Positions 36,774 to 50,800 of a stretch of DNA of 64,000 nt are shown one piece after another. A program made the translations under genes and the position numbers. Origin of the DNA: Paramecium sonneborni (Eukaryota > Ciliophora > Oligohymenophorea > Peniculida > Parameciidae); the NCBI GenBank assembly GCA_905182985.1, contig CAJJDN010000030.1, forward strand, positions 392,432 to 456,431. The letters run 5' to 3'. The notes under the pieces are model-generated. The model had not been told where the DNA came from. It did not search any database and saw only the letters and a list, made by a program, of their open reading frames with translations. Positions within the stretch are counted from its first letter, which is position 1; each line of letters begins with the position of its first letter.

Positions 36774-37687
36774 TTATTTTCTATATTCTAAACGTCTTTA
36801 TGATACTATCCAATTTCATATATCCTACGAAACACATAAATCTCACTAAATAAAAAAATTGCAATAACTTTAATTCTTAATAAATATAAATATCCTCTAA
36901 ACAATAATAATCATTTCATATCTCGACTATATTTTAAAATCAAATCAACCAAACAAAAAATTTATTTGTTTAATCATTACAACTATTTTTATATCAATCT
37001 TTACTCTCTATCTTCATATTGCTATCATATATTATAATTTACTCTATTCCATTATTAAATTTTTCAATAAATCTTCAACTGTCTAACAATAACTCTTGCG
37101 ATTAGAATACTATCCTGAAATTCAAATAAAAATGCTTATTTTACTGGAAAAAAATCAAGAAACTGGGATACAGTACTGCATCCTAAATCAACAAATACAG
37201 AAAAAACATCATCTTCTGTATGAAATAAACAAATTAGATTAAATCCATTTTTATTCACATCTAAACCTAAAGATATAAGTAAAACTAATACTCTCTTTCA
37301 AACATTGCAAAAAGAAGGTTCCATTAATTATTATATATCACATTGAGATAATTATTCACCAACTTGAAAAAAATCACTTTATACTCTTGTTTTATACACA
37401 ATAATAAATTCAAGTATTATAAATTCTTTATTGCAATAATCTTCTTCTGTCAAAAAATTTAAACCTAAACAATGCAATTTATAAATGTTTTCTTAATTAA
37501 ATTTAACTTATTGTACTAATGCAATTTTTTTTATGCTAAATTACATATATTTTATATTATAATAATGATATTTCTGTAGAATTAACTTAATCTTAATCCA
37601 TGATTACTGGAATACTATTATTTATTATCTTGACTTGAAATTCTATCAGACTATATTAAATATTTATTAATTTTAATTATTTCTTTT
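36774..37687. other. Spacer upstream of the ATG2-like gene, weak reading frames
   Basis: Mostly AT-rich. A plus frame of 169 codons (37132-37638, MLILLEKNQETGIQYC...) is open, but the two other frames of the same stretch are nearly as open and one reads more like protein (LFQTLQKEGSINYYISH) yet holds three TGA codons. It may be a decayed gene; I do not call one. Confidence 0.35.
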
Positions 37688-40600
37688 ATGCACCAATTTA
37701 AACAATGGCTCTTACCTATTAAGAATTTCTTTTTGAGTAGTTTTTCTGAAACTTTTTAATTGTTGCTCTCAAATTTTTTAGGAGATTATTTGGAAGATCC
37801 TAGATAACTAAATATATTTGCTTTAATTCAAGGAATAGATAAATTGTAATTAAATATAAAATACATTAATCAATTCTTAGGTTGTAACCCATTTACTTTT
37901 GAAGATGCTTATATTTGTAAGTTTTCAATTTTATTGATTAAGAATCCCTTAAAGTAACAAATCTAAAGTTAGAAGCTGAAAAAATAACAATTATTTTATC
38001 CTTAAAAGAGAGATCTGAAGAAGAATTAAATTAATATTTACAGAATTTATAAGAAGTTAGGTAGCATGAGCTTGCAAAATTAAATTATCTTTAAAAATTA
38101 AGGAAAGAAATGTATAAAAGAAATGATTAGGAATCTGTTAATGATTAGCTATAAAATTCTAAATCTCAATCAGGGTTACTAAATTTTTTAAGATTGACTG
38201 ATACTCTTTTTAGTAATTCTTCTATTTCATTAAAAAATATAGAAATTATTTTGAAATTTGAACAAGATGTTCAATTTGCATGTTTAATTCATGGAATTAA
38301 TATTGAATTAGAAAAAGCAGATTCCACGTATAAATTTTATTTTATTATTAGCAATCTATTATTTATAACGACGATTATTGATTTGATAGAATTAAAGCTA
38401 AAAAACGAAAATATTGCACTTATAGAAAAGGCTATCAAATTAGGTATGATTCTTGAAACATCTGAAAATAATAAAGTTCAATTAAAAATAAATGCTAAAG
38501 TTTCTTCACTTGATATTTTGTTAAATAAAAAATAGATTAAGATTTTATTAAAATAATTTTTAAATTATCAATCAAAAATAGATGAAATCAATAAGGCAAT
38601 AATTAAACAATAAAACTAAAAATAAAGTATAATAAATACATCAAGTTAAATCTAAAATAAAAATGTTTTTGAAATAAAAGATTTAGCATCTTTAAATAAT
38701 GATCTTTCAATGTCTTTGGATTTAAATTCATTAAGTAATTGTTAGTCATAAGAAATTTTTTAAAGTATAAATATAGAAAATAATTAAAATTTTTAGATTA
38801 ATTCAAACATAAAGGATTAAAAAGAAACTTTTAAATGTTTTTTTTAAGGTATAAAACTTGCAATATGTGAATAAACTAATTAATTTCCTTTAGAGAGGGA
38901 ACGATTCTTTCAAGATCTTGAATCTCATTTTTTTATTGAAATTGTTGATATCTATACAGAGTCTTATTAAAGATGTTTTAATTTATACGTTAAAAGAATG
39001 GGGGCATACAGAATTAAACTAAATAATCCTCCTTTTCCATTTAATAATCGTTCTAGATCTTCAAGTATTTCATAATAAAATTCAGAAATATTTTAAAGTT
39101 GTAAACCTATCTAAAAATAAGATTTTCTTGTGACCCCTGTTGTTTTATTAGGATTACATTAAATTTAAAAATTAGAGTATGAATATTCTGTTTATAATTT
39201 TGAGTAATTAAAAGAATAAATAGATTATTGCTAAAAAGCAATTAATTTAAATATCTAATTATTAAAGTGTAAAGATAAAAAATATTTTTACTAAGTTAAT
39301 GCTGATTTTTCTTAAGTAATTGTTTCATTTAGACATGAATCGATAATCAATTTAATGGGTTATATACCTTAAAAAAAGATATAAAAATTACCAAAAAATG
39401 AAAAAAATACAATTAATTTGATTGGATTAGTAATAAATATACCTGATTTAAGAATCAGTTATTTAATAAATGAACAAACACCTACTTTTACATTCAAATA
39501 AATAACTTTAAAATAAAATCCTACGAGGGCAATTTAACTCAAAACATGTTCAATAGAAACATTTGAAGAAATTTAATATTTTGAAAATCCAAAATAATTC
39601 ATCATCATTACTTTTAATTTATTTGAATCAAAATTTTAAAATTAAAGTATAATTAAAATTGAAAAATAAATTATTAATGAATTTGAATAATTCCCAACAA
39701 TTTATTTAGCCTTCAAAGAAAGTCAACCTATCTAATTGTAAGAATTAATTGAGCCAGAAATTGTATTTAATTAGAAGAAATAATTATGCGAAAAAATAAT
39801 AAATTTTTAATTTCCGAATGTGAAATTTTTACTCTCAGAAACATTTTTTAAATGGTTGATAACATTAAAGGAATATTTAATAAAGTAAGAAAAAAAACCT
39901 AAATATATAAAAAAAAATTAGATAAAAGATTTTAAGAATTTTTTTTAATTTAACATAAATGTATTCTCCATAAGAATTTAAGATGATCTTTAGGATGACT
40001 TAATTTATTTAAAACTTGAAAAAGTAACTGCAATATAAGCTGAATCTAGAATGATTTTAATTCAAGAAATCTTAGCCATTGATTGCTAAAGTCCAATACC
40101 TTAAAAAGGAGATTAGGTATATTAGAATTTCATATCTGCTCAAGTTATGTTATACAAAGTGAACAATGAAATAAATTAAACAGAAAATAACATTAAGAAT
40201 GATAAAATTAGAATCTAAACCAACCCAATGAAAATAGATTATGGAAAGTATTCAATTTAAGTTTATATTAATCAAAATATAAATATCAAGTTTAAAAATC
40301 TATGTTTAAGAATACCAGATTTTAAATTTAAAACGATTAAAAAATTAGAACCTTTTATTTAATATTATCGAGAGATTGATGAACAGATGTAAGAAAATTT
40401 CCTGAGTACAGCTTAATTTATTCAAGAATATTAGATGGAATAAGCGGAAATGATAATAATTTTAGAAAAAGATATTTTTATTGATGTTTATCCAATGATT
40501 GTTGTAGAAGCATTTTCAGATTTACATCAACTTTAAAATTAATTAGAATATACAAATTATAGATTAATTCTTAAAGTAAATGATGCAAAAATTAGTTCTG

Positions 40601-41883
40601 TTATAGAATTAAATAGCATAGATGTATATTTTGATGGACAATTAGGAATTGAAAAGTAATTTCCATTAATTTTGAATGGGTTTTTTGATAATAGGCCTCA
40701 TATATTGTAATTAGGAGCTCAAGTATAAGTTAGGAATGTAGCATATTAAGAAAGAAATATTAGAATAGATCAAATTATTGGAAACCTTAAATATGACACT
40801 ATTCAAACAATTATAGAATTTATCAATGTCATATCTAAATTAATACATAAAGATAATTTAAATTATTCTGAGACTTAATATGAAATCTCCTATGATTTAA
40901 ATTAGTAACTCATCCCTTAGTAGATTATTGAGAAATGTTATTAAGTTAATGTAGGATAAATAATAATAGAATTAGAACAAGGTACTACATATTATGAAAC
41001 TGATATAATATATGATGATGATAAACTTGATGATTAATTTTTATCAAACCAAAATTCAGATAAAATTTGTATCAATTTAACAAAATGTTATGCTAATATT
41101 GAAATGTATAAAGAAGGCTAATTAGGGATTAAATATAAATCTAATTTAGAAATTAATGATAAGATATCTGATTCTTGTTTTAATTTAATTTTAAGTTCTG
41201 ATTTTGAAGAATTTAATTTTGAAGATAATTCACCTCCATTACAATTTGGATTAATTTTAGAAAATCAAGCTTATACTGGATTTGTTTCATTGCTACCTAT
41301 GAGAATTTGCATATCAGGATCGCTTCTTTAATTTATATTCAATTTTATGTCTAATAATAAAAAAAATGAGAATATAATAGATTAAGATAAAATAGATATT
41401 ATTTAAGAAATTCCAATTATTTGGTTAAAAAATTTAAAAATTGATTAAACAAGTTTTAATATTACATATGATTCATCAGGATTAAACTTTGATGGTTTAT
41501 TCAAAGGTTTATTAAAAATAAGTTCCTTTTGTAATTTATAAATACCTTTTAATTATTTAGAAATTTAATGTAAAGGAGATAAGGAATATGTTAAATATTA
41601 AATTATTGAAAAGATTTCATAAAATTTTGGATCAAAATATTAAATTGCAGGTAAGGCTTTGTAAAGTTTAAATGCATATAATTAAATAAAATCTTTTGTA
41701 TTGAGTATAAAGAATTTGTTCTAAAGTACTTTTGAAGATGGAGGTTTAGAAAAAAGTAGAATAGAATTGTAAAGATCAATAAATAATGCTTTTGAAAATT
41801 TAAAATAAATAAAATATGGGTAAGAGATCTTAAATAATATCACATTTTCATCTTTACCTTCAAGATTTCTTAAAAAATATTGA
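37688..41883 (+). CDS. ATG2: ATG2-like bridge-type lipid-transfer protein, 1389 aa
   Basis: The N-terminus (LLSNFLGDYLEDPRQLNIFA, LQLNIKYINQFLG) has the chorein pattern of ATG2/VPS13 proteins, which move lipids between membranes, ATG2 during autophagosome growth. The middle is a very long beta-rich groove-like sequence without recognisable domains. Near the C-terminus GFVSLLPMRICISGSLLQFI matches the ATG2 segment with P-x-R before the amphipathic end, followed by LQIPFNYLEIQCKGD. One 26-base intron (37917-37942) falls after AYI; the remaining frame is continuous for 1,390 codons. It is shorter than animal ATG2 (about 1,900) and far shorter than VPS13, which favours ATG2. Confidence 0.7.
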
Positions 41884-41928
41884 AATATATTTAAAATAAT
41901 ATATCGTATTAATAAAATTATTTTTATA

Positions 41929-42462
41929 ATGTATTTTACTAATGAAATTTAATAAGAAAGAAATAAATACATCTTTCTAATGAATGTTGTATCAGCTTTA
42001 CTGGATCTAAACATTTCAATTAATTGTCGATTATCAGGTTTGGTATTTACTAGAATTGCATACAATTATAGTAAAGTATTGCCTAGTGAATAAGAAAAGA
42101 TAAAAAAAATTTACATTGTTTAAGCTTTAGAGCTAGGTAACTAATTTAATCAAAGTTTATTGGAAGGTTAAAATAAATTATAGTTATTTGAATAAAATAC
42201 TGTAATAAATTATATTGATGAATTGAGGCAATATATAGATTAAGAAGTGCAAGATTAATAATTGAAATTTATATTAGCCTGTCATCTGAACAATGTTACA
42301 GATGCATTAAAAATTGAAGATTTCTTTAAAAAATATATCATCTAAGAAGAAGCAAGATTTTAAAAGTAACCCTACTTTGAAGTTATTCACAGTTTATCAC
42401 TAAATTAATTGCTTATTTATATTGATGCTAAGATTCGAACAATCTTATATAATCAATAATGA
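41929..42462 (+). CDS. Hypothetical protein, 177 aa
   Basis: Uninterrupted frame of 178 codons, 45 bp after the ATG2-like stop. It reads MYFTNEIQQERNKYIFLMNV, then LLDLNISINCRLSGLVFTRI and a helical remainder rich in Gln, Asn and Leu. Last codons CAA TAA TGA. No domain recognised. Confidence 0.55.
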
Positions 42463-42917
42463 ACTTCATTTTTTATTCTTTAAGATAAAAAATAATATTC
42501 AAATATCAAATTCTAAATTAAATTTATTTCATTCATATAAAAGTTCTTTTTCTTTCATTATAATCAAGATAGCTTAATTTAGGTATCAGACTAAATTGTA
42601 CTCTAAATTAAAGTTAAATTTTGAGACTGATATTGATTTAGGAATAATGAATCTTTGAAATTTCTGTCCTTAAAATTATTATATTAAATTTCATTACAAA
42701 AAAACAAAAATTTCCAGCATAAATTCATCATAGACAAGTAAAGACATTACAATTAAATTATTACAGTTATTCAATTAGGTTTTAAAATTTTATATCTTTA
42801 ATCTCATCATAATGATTAATTGTCTTACAATTGATATTCTTAGGGTGGCCAGTAAGTATTTTTTTAATTAATTTTTAATATTTATAAATTAAATTAGGCG
42901 TTTGTTCAGATTTTATA
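42463..42917. other. Spacer, no gene called
   Basis: AT-rich; possible upstream exon material of the next gene but no start or splice pair that I can support. Confidence 0.4.
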
Positions 42918-43337
42918 ATGTCAATCAAAATGGATTTTCCAAAATTTTTATCTTACCAGTTTATTTTTTTTATAGTTTAAAATTGTTCAAATACTTAAGT
43001 TAGTGGTTAAGTAAGAGACAGAAATTAAAATTTATTATAAGCTTTATATATTGGAAATGAACAACTTTTGGAGCAAATCATACCAGGTAAAGAAGCTTAT
43101 TTTAATTATATACCTTTATAAATACAAGCAAACTATCTCAACAAAGAAATTTAATTAGTAATTTCACTTAATTATTAAATAAGGAAATATCATGTACAGA
43201 TTCAAAATTCTCTCATGAGATAGCAGCTTTAGAAAATAGTTGAAAATAGAAAGCAAAATAACAAGAGAAGAGTAGAATTATATATCAAAGAAATGAAGTC
43301 TATATCTCTAAATTCTTTAAAATAAAGAAGACTTTGA
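42918..43337 (+). CDS. Hypothetical protein, 139 aa
   Basis: One frame of 140 codons starting MSIKMDFPKFLSYQFIFFIV, followed by GQVRDRNQNLLQALYIGNEQ and a basic Gln-rich C-terminus (VENRKQNNKRRVEL). The first 20 residues could be a weak signal anchor. Its stop lies 38 bp from the stop of the convergent eIF2A gene. No domain recognised. Confidence 0.5.
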
Positions 43338-43375
43338 TATTTTGATATATTCTATTTATATTTCAATATATTTAA

Positions 43376-45058
43376 TCAATCCTACCATGTAGGATATCTA
43401 TTCTATCCTATTTCATCATTTTACTCAAATTAGTAATTATTTGGAGGACTATGCTTTTACTTTTATTTATAATTTTAATGATTCATTTATTTGTTTTATC
43501 TTTATTTTTACTTTTTTTCTAATTTGATTTATTGTTACTATTTTAATAGTTATTGATGTTATAATTCTAATTCTTCTACACTAGGTTATTAAATTATAGG
43601 TTCTTATCTCCTCATGAATATTTATTTTTGAGGAATTGTCTTAGCAGGTAACACAGTTTAAACTAATTAAACATTTTGTTAACTTTGGGGTATAGATCTT
43701 AATGTTGATAACTTTTCATCCTTCTCTAATTTTTAAGGTTGATCAATCACTTTTACTTCTTTCATTTATTTTATAAAGTCTAGAGATTATATCAATTTCT
43801 ATACCAACTCCTGTTATTAGATTAATTTGCTTTGTTTATTTAACTTCTTCTACTATATTTATTTTGATATTCAAATTAGTATCATTAATCCATTTTATCT
43901 CATGTAGTTCTTCAAACTTCTCTTTACGTAACAATTCCCCAAATTTTGAACATATTAAATACTAATTATCAACTCTCAATCTTGGAAAGGTTGTTGCTAA
44001 TAAAAAATATTATCCATTAGGACTCCATTCAAATTATACTACTTTATCTTATTTAGTTTAACCAACTTTCTTTATGTTATTTAAGTCATAAATATATATA
44101 TCTCCAGTCAGATTTCCAAATCCACAAAGAGCTACCAAATTATTCTTTGGATAAATTTAGTTTATATGAGCTTGTAGTATTAAATATTGTTTTTCTCCTT
44201 ATTTATTAAATAGAATTGCGCCTGCTGGCATATAACCACTTATAACTATAAATCCATTTTAAACCCATTAAACATCATGAATGGGTCCTTCAAATAATTC
44301 TATATTTTATAATTTGTCCTCAATCCAAATATTTAAATGATGTGTACCAAAATAACTTTGATTAGTATGATCATCTAATGTTTGTGACCAAATTAATAAC
44401 ACTTTACCATCATTTGACCATAATTATTTAACTTCATTCGAGGGTGGTATTAAATGTTCGAAATGTTAATTAGTATCATAGTTATCAATTAATAGTCTAC
44501 AATCTATTAAGTCTTCTAAATGTTTTATTAATGTAACTGATGATAAGTATAATGAATCCCTTTAAGTTGAAATTGTAAAGTCTCCATACTCTGGACATTT
44601 AAATTGTTTAATTTATTAGAAAGTTGCTGTTTCATAAACTATACCTTTGCAAAAACATAGAGATCCTGTTGAATCAAATTTCACTTCATGAGGAAACATT
44701 TTCACAAAATTTTCTGTTTTTATAGAAAATAGATAAGTTGCCTTTCCTTGCAATATTATATATTCATAATCTGGAGAGAATGATATCGAATGCACTTTCA
44801 AATCAATAGGATATGTTCTTTTTCCAATGTGTATTACTCCAAAATCTCCCCCATACTACATTTTAATACCTTAAATACCACAATACTATATTTTGAGACT
44901 GCCATACATTTTATTGTAGCATGATCACAAATTTAAGTTTAATTAGTGAATGTGTTATCCAATCCAACTAATCCACTCTGATATCTATATACAACAGAAT
45001 AAGTTAATTCAGGAAGAGATTCTTATTATGTAAGGAGGAGTTCATATAATTGCTGCAT
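43376..45058 (-). CDS. EIF2A: Eukaryotic translation initiation factor 2A, 544 aa
   Basis: WD40 beta-propeller protein that can deliver initiator tRNA independently of eIF2. Family landmarks: HSISFSPDYEYIILQGKATY, GPIHDVQWVQNGFIVISGYM, PAGAILFNKQGE, VALCGFGNLTGDIYIYDL and WSPNGQYFLLATTFPRLRVD, the last two being the eIF2A signature. Introns are 44856-44878 (23 bases) and 43726-43750 (25 bases). The second removes a TGA and leads into a Gln/Lys-rich C-terminal helix (QQLLKQQQQIKLEKKQKQ) ending RYPTWQD. Exons sum to 545 codons. This C-terminal region matches the charged tail that binds the ribosome in other eIF2A proteins only in composition. Confidence 0.85.
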
Positions 45059-45863
45059 TTTTTAGTACTATTTAATTAATTTATTATTAAATAGGTATTA
45101 CTACCCAAACTTCTTTTATTGAGATCTTTCCAAAATTATATTTCAAAATATCTCAACTATTATTTTGATATACTTATTATTCTCCCTAATTCTAAGTAAT
45201 ATATAAATATTGAATTGATATAATACATTTAAAACAATATATTTTCAAATAAATAGTCAGATTAGACACTTATAATTAAAAATCAGTTTTATTATAATTG
45301 AATAGTTTGATATCTATTTTTTTTAATTTATTGATTATATTGAAAAGAACAACAAATTATTGATACATCATAATATTTCCAATTGAGAATTATATGCGAT
45401 AATGATTAAAATATTCTACACATGTAATTGTATCTTTTTATTTAAAAAACTAGTATAATCTCTTATTCATTTATAAAGTTCTGATTTGTTTTAAAATAAA
45501 TAAATTCAGTTATTTATATCAGAAATTAAGTTGCATCATCGATATTAAAAATGATTAGAAGATTTTATTAATAATAATTTTTTAGTTCCTTAAATATAGC
45601 AATGATGAGAGAAATATGTTTATTATTTTTGATATTAGATATTAGATATTGAGTAGAAGTTTAAATAATTTTTTAGTGGGAAATATTGATTGAACAAAAT
45701 AAAGATTTTTAAAGATATGAAAGATTTTTTAAAAAAATCATTGGAATATATCAGTATAGATTTGAGAGGTGCCATAAATATATATATGCCCAAAACATAG
45801 AAAAAACAATCAGCAAAATAATGTCATAAAGTCATAAGGATGTTAAAGAACTTTAATATTAAA
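45059..45863. other. AT-rich spacer with an inverted repeat at its right end
   Basis: No convincing gene. TCATAAGGAT (45832-45841) and ATCCTTATGA (45867-45876) form a 10-bp inverted repeat around the end of the small gene that follows. Confidence 0.4.
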
Positions 45864-46082
45864 TCAATCCTTATGATTTCTGATTCTATTTGCATATTAA
45901 TGCTTTGCAATTTTCTTGTAAGACATCTTTTTTATCTAAATTTTATATGGCTTTAGTTAATCTTAAGCTAACGTATTCATAACCTTTAAAATTTAATATT
46001 GATCTCTTACTAATTCGTTTATGAAATTTTATTGAAAAGGATCTTCATCTCCTAAGTTTTACTCCTCCTAAAAATTATTCAT
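45864..46082 (-). CDS. Small hypothetical protein, 72 aa
   Basis: One frame of 73 codons: MNNFQEEQNLGDEDPFQQNF, then VRDQYQILKVMNTLAQDQLK and a basic end (MSYKKIAKHQYANRIRNHKD). Acidic head, basic tail, helical throughout. No domain recognised. Confidence 0.45.
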
Positions 46083-46149
46083 TTTAGTATTTATAAAAAT
46101 AAAATATATTATAAAATTGTCTCTAAAACAATAATTATTTATTCTAACT

Positions 46150-47732
46150 TCATATTCCTTCTTGAGTAGATTGATTCACTTAAGTAGCTTCTTCTTCTTC
46201 ATCTTCTTTAGGTAATTTAACTTTAGAAAAACAAATTGCTGCAGCTAAAAAAGATAAGAATAACAATAAGCATCCATAAAAAGCCTATGTTCTAATATAT
46301 AGATAATTAATAAGATTACTTATTTTAATCATGTGTAATTAATGAAAGAATTTCGCCAAAAAAGAAACTCCAAATATGTACTCCAGCCAATAAAAATCCT
46401 ACAGCTATTGTTTAATTAATCGGATGTAAGACTTTGCATGCTAATTCAAGTTGTAATGGTATACATGGAATCACAAAAAAGCCAAGAACCTATAAAATAT
46501 AATTGTAATACTGAATAGCATAACAAAACCAGAGGTAAACTTTCAGTCATTAATGCAAAATAGCTTAAACCTAAACTAACCAAAACTGGAATTAAATTAA
46601 ATAACACAATTTTCTTATGATTTAAGTGAAATTTTCTTATTAAAATTGAATACATAACTGAACTAACAAATCCACAAATGATAGGAGAACTTTCTTTATT
46701 ATAAACTATAATTAATACATATAAAACTGGTTTATGAAGGTGTGAATCCAAAAGGATTGAATAAATATGAAATTACAACAGCCAATGCGTGAAATCCTCC
46801 CATTAATAGACTATAACAAATAAATAATAAAATCTAATATAAGTAATGATTTAAAAGTTACAAAGTTTTTATTTTTTGCTGTCATTTTTAAAGATTGTAA
46901 ATAAGTAAATTCATCTCTTGATTTATTTATAGCACCAGGTGGTGTTGGAGGACTTGGTCTAAAAAAAAGTATCGCAGGAATTAAAATAGCACTAAAGATT
47001 TCTAATTCAATAACCATAAGTTTTCCGGTTAATATTTTACCATCATCTGGATCAGTTTCATATTGATATCCTTTGAATATTTACCCTGGTATTATAACTC
47101 TTTTGATAAGTATTTAAAATTAATACCCAAATACACTAGAACAAGTGATAATGAAGGAAAAGGCAATCATTACAGTAGTTTTATCCTCTGGTCTGAACCA
47201 TTCTTTTGCAACATTGGCTTGAATATTAATAATAAAAGGTCTTCCCATTCCTGCAACAAGTGATCCTAAAATAACAGTATAAAATCTATATTTTAGTGAA
47301 AGTATACAACCTTTCTGTAATAACTGTAGCAGTTCTAATAAAAGCCCCAAACAAAGTTAGAGCACATCCAATTTTAAGACTAATTGAAATATCTGTTTGA
47401 TTGACAATAAATGTTTCTGTTTTAAGAATAATTGAATTACATACAAAAGTTAAGAGAGGATGCATGAGTAGAAATCCATTTGCTGCTAATGAGACTATAA
47501 ATGTAGGTATATCATAAACAGCAGCAAGAACAGATGCAATGGGATTACAAGTTGAAAACATCATTGAGGAACAAATCTTAGAAATTAAGAAATGAAATAC
47601 AGTAGAGAATGCAAAAAATGATGCCATTATATATCTCCTTGTATAAACCTTATATTCATCAGTTTAGTCATTAATTTCTGGTTTGGCAAGATTTACCATA
47701 GCCATTTCCATTTCATTTGATTTTTGCTCCAT
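46150..47732 (-). CDS. FLVCR-like major-facilitator transporter, 485 aa
   Basis: Twelve-span MFS protein resembling the FLVCR/SLC49 family (heme, choline or ethanolamine carriers). Spans and motifs in order: IMASFFAFSTVFHFLISKIC, AAVYDIPTFIVSLAANGFLL, IGCALTLFGAFIRTATVITE, VILGSLVAGMGRPFIINIQA, and NVAKEWFRPEDKTTVMIAFS, which fits the family's R-(I/V)-A..WF.....ta segment. The central loop contains FFRPSPPTPPGA, a typical SLC49 feature. Five introns (25, 28, 22, 22, 28 bases) give 486 codons. The tail is acidic (PKEDEEEEATQ). The substrate cannot be told from sequence. Confidence 0.75.
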
Positions 47733-47814
47733 ATAAATGTTAATTAATATATTTTTATTGATATTTTACATCAGGGAATAAAAAGATTTAATAATTTTTT
47801 TGTAAAAAAAATAA
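47733..47814. promoter_or_regulatory. 82-bp shared upstream region of two divergent genes
   Basis: All upstream non-coding sequence of both the transporter (minus) and the E2 fusion (plus). It includes runs of T and A; no defined motif recognised. Confidence 0.5.
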
Positions 47815-50800
47815 ATGATAAAATAAGGTAAATCAAAGGATACAGCAGTTTTAAGGACGCTCATCAACACTCAAGCATAAAATTTTGCTACAAAGAGATT
47901 GTTGAAAGATCTCAATATAATTGAGAAGGAGTCCATTCCTACAGTAGGAGTTACTGCAAGACCTCTTGAACATGATCTCTTTATTTGGCATGCTAATATA
48001 AGAGGTCCAATTGGAACACCTTATGAAGGTGGAATATTCCATTTTGAATTATTAATACCAGAATCTTATCCACACTAACCACCAAAAATAAATTTATTCA
48101 CAGAATTACCTCATCCTAATGTTTTTGGTAATTCAATATGTCTTGACTTATTATAACCAAGAAGACCTGAAGACAAAGATAAATAATCAGGATGGTCAAG
48201 TGCTTATACTATATAATCTATATTATTATAATTATCAGCATTTTTATTTGAAGAATAAATTACTGAAAAAAAAGAAAAATAACATGCTTAAATAAAAAAA
48301 GCAGTTTTGGCTGCTAATTCTTTTAAATGTACAACCAAAAATTGTAAACATGGTGGTAAACTTTCATTGTGGCCTTAATTCAATACTAAGGAAAATGAAG
48401 AATAATAATTTATTAACAAATAAACAGAATAAGAATTATTGGAATAATAATTCATTTGTTTTCATACTAAATTAAGTTATAGAAAACCATAATCTCCATA
48501 ATTTGATGATGAAACTAAAATGAAATAAGAAAGTTGTTTAGGAATATTATTAAATGTATCTAAAGTTCCAAGAACTGGTTCAATTAAATAAGCAGTTCCA
48601 TCTTTAGATTATGTTTCAATTAAAGCCTTTTTGAATGAAGGTTTAAAGTGGGATTCTTTAAATTTGACATATACTCATTGGTTACCTCTTTATTTTGGTA
48701 AGACTGATAATAAAGAGAGAGTATTACATCTATTAAAAAGATCATTATCGATGATAATGACAAATAATACTAAGAGATTTAAACCTGAATTTGTATTAGA
48801 AGTATTTCCAAAAATAACTTAAAGTATTGTTCATGCAATGATGGCTGAAAAGACTCATGCATCTATTAGATGTTTAAGAATATTAGCTTAAGTACATGCA
48901 TTATGGTTATTATGTATGGAAGAGTGGCCTTAACTTTATTAATAAGTTGATGCAATTATTAATAAATTTATCACTGATGAAAAAAGTAGAACTAAAGAAT
49001 TTACTCCTAATCTTGGTATCTTATTCAATTTACTTTATGTATCTAAAAAGTATACTTTTGGAGATTTAGTATAATCTTATACAGCAGAATAATTAGATAG
49101 ACAAGTTTTCTGGTTGTTAAAAGAAATACCAGAATTAGCTGATGAAAAATTAGAAGGATCTATTAGTGCAGCAAAGAGAATTGAAATAACATTTAAATAA
49201 TAATCGACTTCATTTTAAATGGGTTGTTTCTAATATATTTATTTAAATTATGTTGTATAACCATTAAAAACATAAAAAGAAATTTTAGAAAGATTTGATA
49301 AAAATTTTTGTTTATTAACAACAGGAATTGAAAATGGAATATAAGAGAAAATATTTGAAGCTTTTAAAAGAGTAGTCAATTATGATGCCTTCTATGATTT
49401 TATTGGATAAGAAAAGAAATCTAATGAAGAATTGAATCAATTATTAAAATAAGCAGTTAAGAATTCAAAAGAGAAGAAATACCATGGTACTGTTGAAGAA
49501 ATGAATTAATTACCACCTGCAATTGAATAAGTAAAATAATATTAATAAAAATACTCTAAATTATAAGATTTTTATGTAATTACAAAAGAAGAATAAGAAA
49601 AAAAATAATATAAATATAATATTGAAGTAAAACAAAATGTTGATTGGAAATAAGAATTATGTAAAAGATGGGATTGGATTGAAGAATAATTGAAATGGAA
49701 TCCTGAGTTAGATGCAACTGAATTAGCTCAATAAGCTAATATGAGAACATTAAATGGTTTTGGTCTTAAACCTGATGATAGATTGTATAATAAGATAGAA
49801 ACATTGAGAAATTAACATCACAAAGTTTAATATTAAACAGATTTTCCAAAACATAGTTGGCAACAACTTTATATGAAATTAGATTTTGAGTAATTCTTAA
49901 TTTAATTTGATTAATGTCCAGATTTCTAAAGTTTCTATGAAAAAGTTACTATAGCTAAAGATCATTTGGTAGATTTGGTTCTTGTATTAATTCATATTAA
50001 AACTGTTTCATCAGGATATTATTACATAACTGCTGCTTTAGAATAATTTACTAAATTAATTAGATTGACTTTAACTGGATAAGAGTAATCTGGAAGTATA
50101 ATTTTTCCAAAGAAAGCTGCTAAATCTTTTTATAAAGGTTTAAACAATTTAAGTAAATAATAAAATAGTTTATAAATTCTTGAGATTATTAAATTAGGAT
50201 TTTCAGGTAATTAATTGGAAATAACAGAATCAATATTTGGAGTATTAAATCTCTTTGTAAATTAACTAAGATCTCTTACAATTGAAAATACTGATTTATT
50301 AACTTTAAGTAATGCTGCAAAGACAGTAGGTGCTATAATTACATCTTTTAGACATTTAGAATTTTTGAATTTAAAAGGTTCAATAAGAAATGCTAATATA
50401 GCAAAAGAGATAACTGATGGTTTGATGAGAGCAAAATAATTAGTAACTGTAGATTTGTCTTTGAATCATTTAGCAACAGAAAAGGGATTAGCATCAATAG
50501 TTTATAATTTGAGTTTCTCACCAAAATTAACATTTTTAGATATTTCAGGATGTGGCTCAATTACATCAGTTGAATTAGTTGAAAGTTTATATAAATTATT
50601 AAGAATTACTGCTAGTTTGGAACATTTAAATTTAGAGAGATTATCTTCTTTAAATTTAACAAAAGAATTCTTTATAGCATTAGGTGAAAGTAGAACTTTG
50701 AGAACATTAAACTTAAATGCAATAGGAGAATTTAATGATGCAAAATTAGAATAATTGGGTAAAGCAATAGCTTTTAATGCATAAAAAGGAGGATAATTAA

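Noticed and set aside
37132..37638. 168-residue plus-strand protein
   Set aside because: All three frames are nearly open because TGA is rare in AT-rich DNA; composition is not convincing.
45832..45876. 10-bp inverted repeat (TCATAAGGAT/ATCCTTATGA) as a regulatory element
   Set aside because: Short arms with a 25-base spacer; such pairs are expected by chance in this base composition. Kept only as a note.
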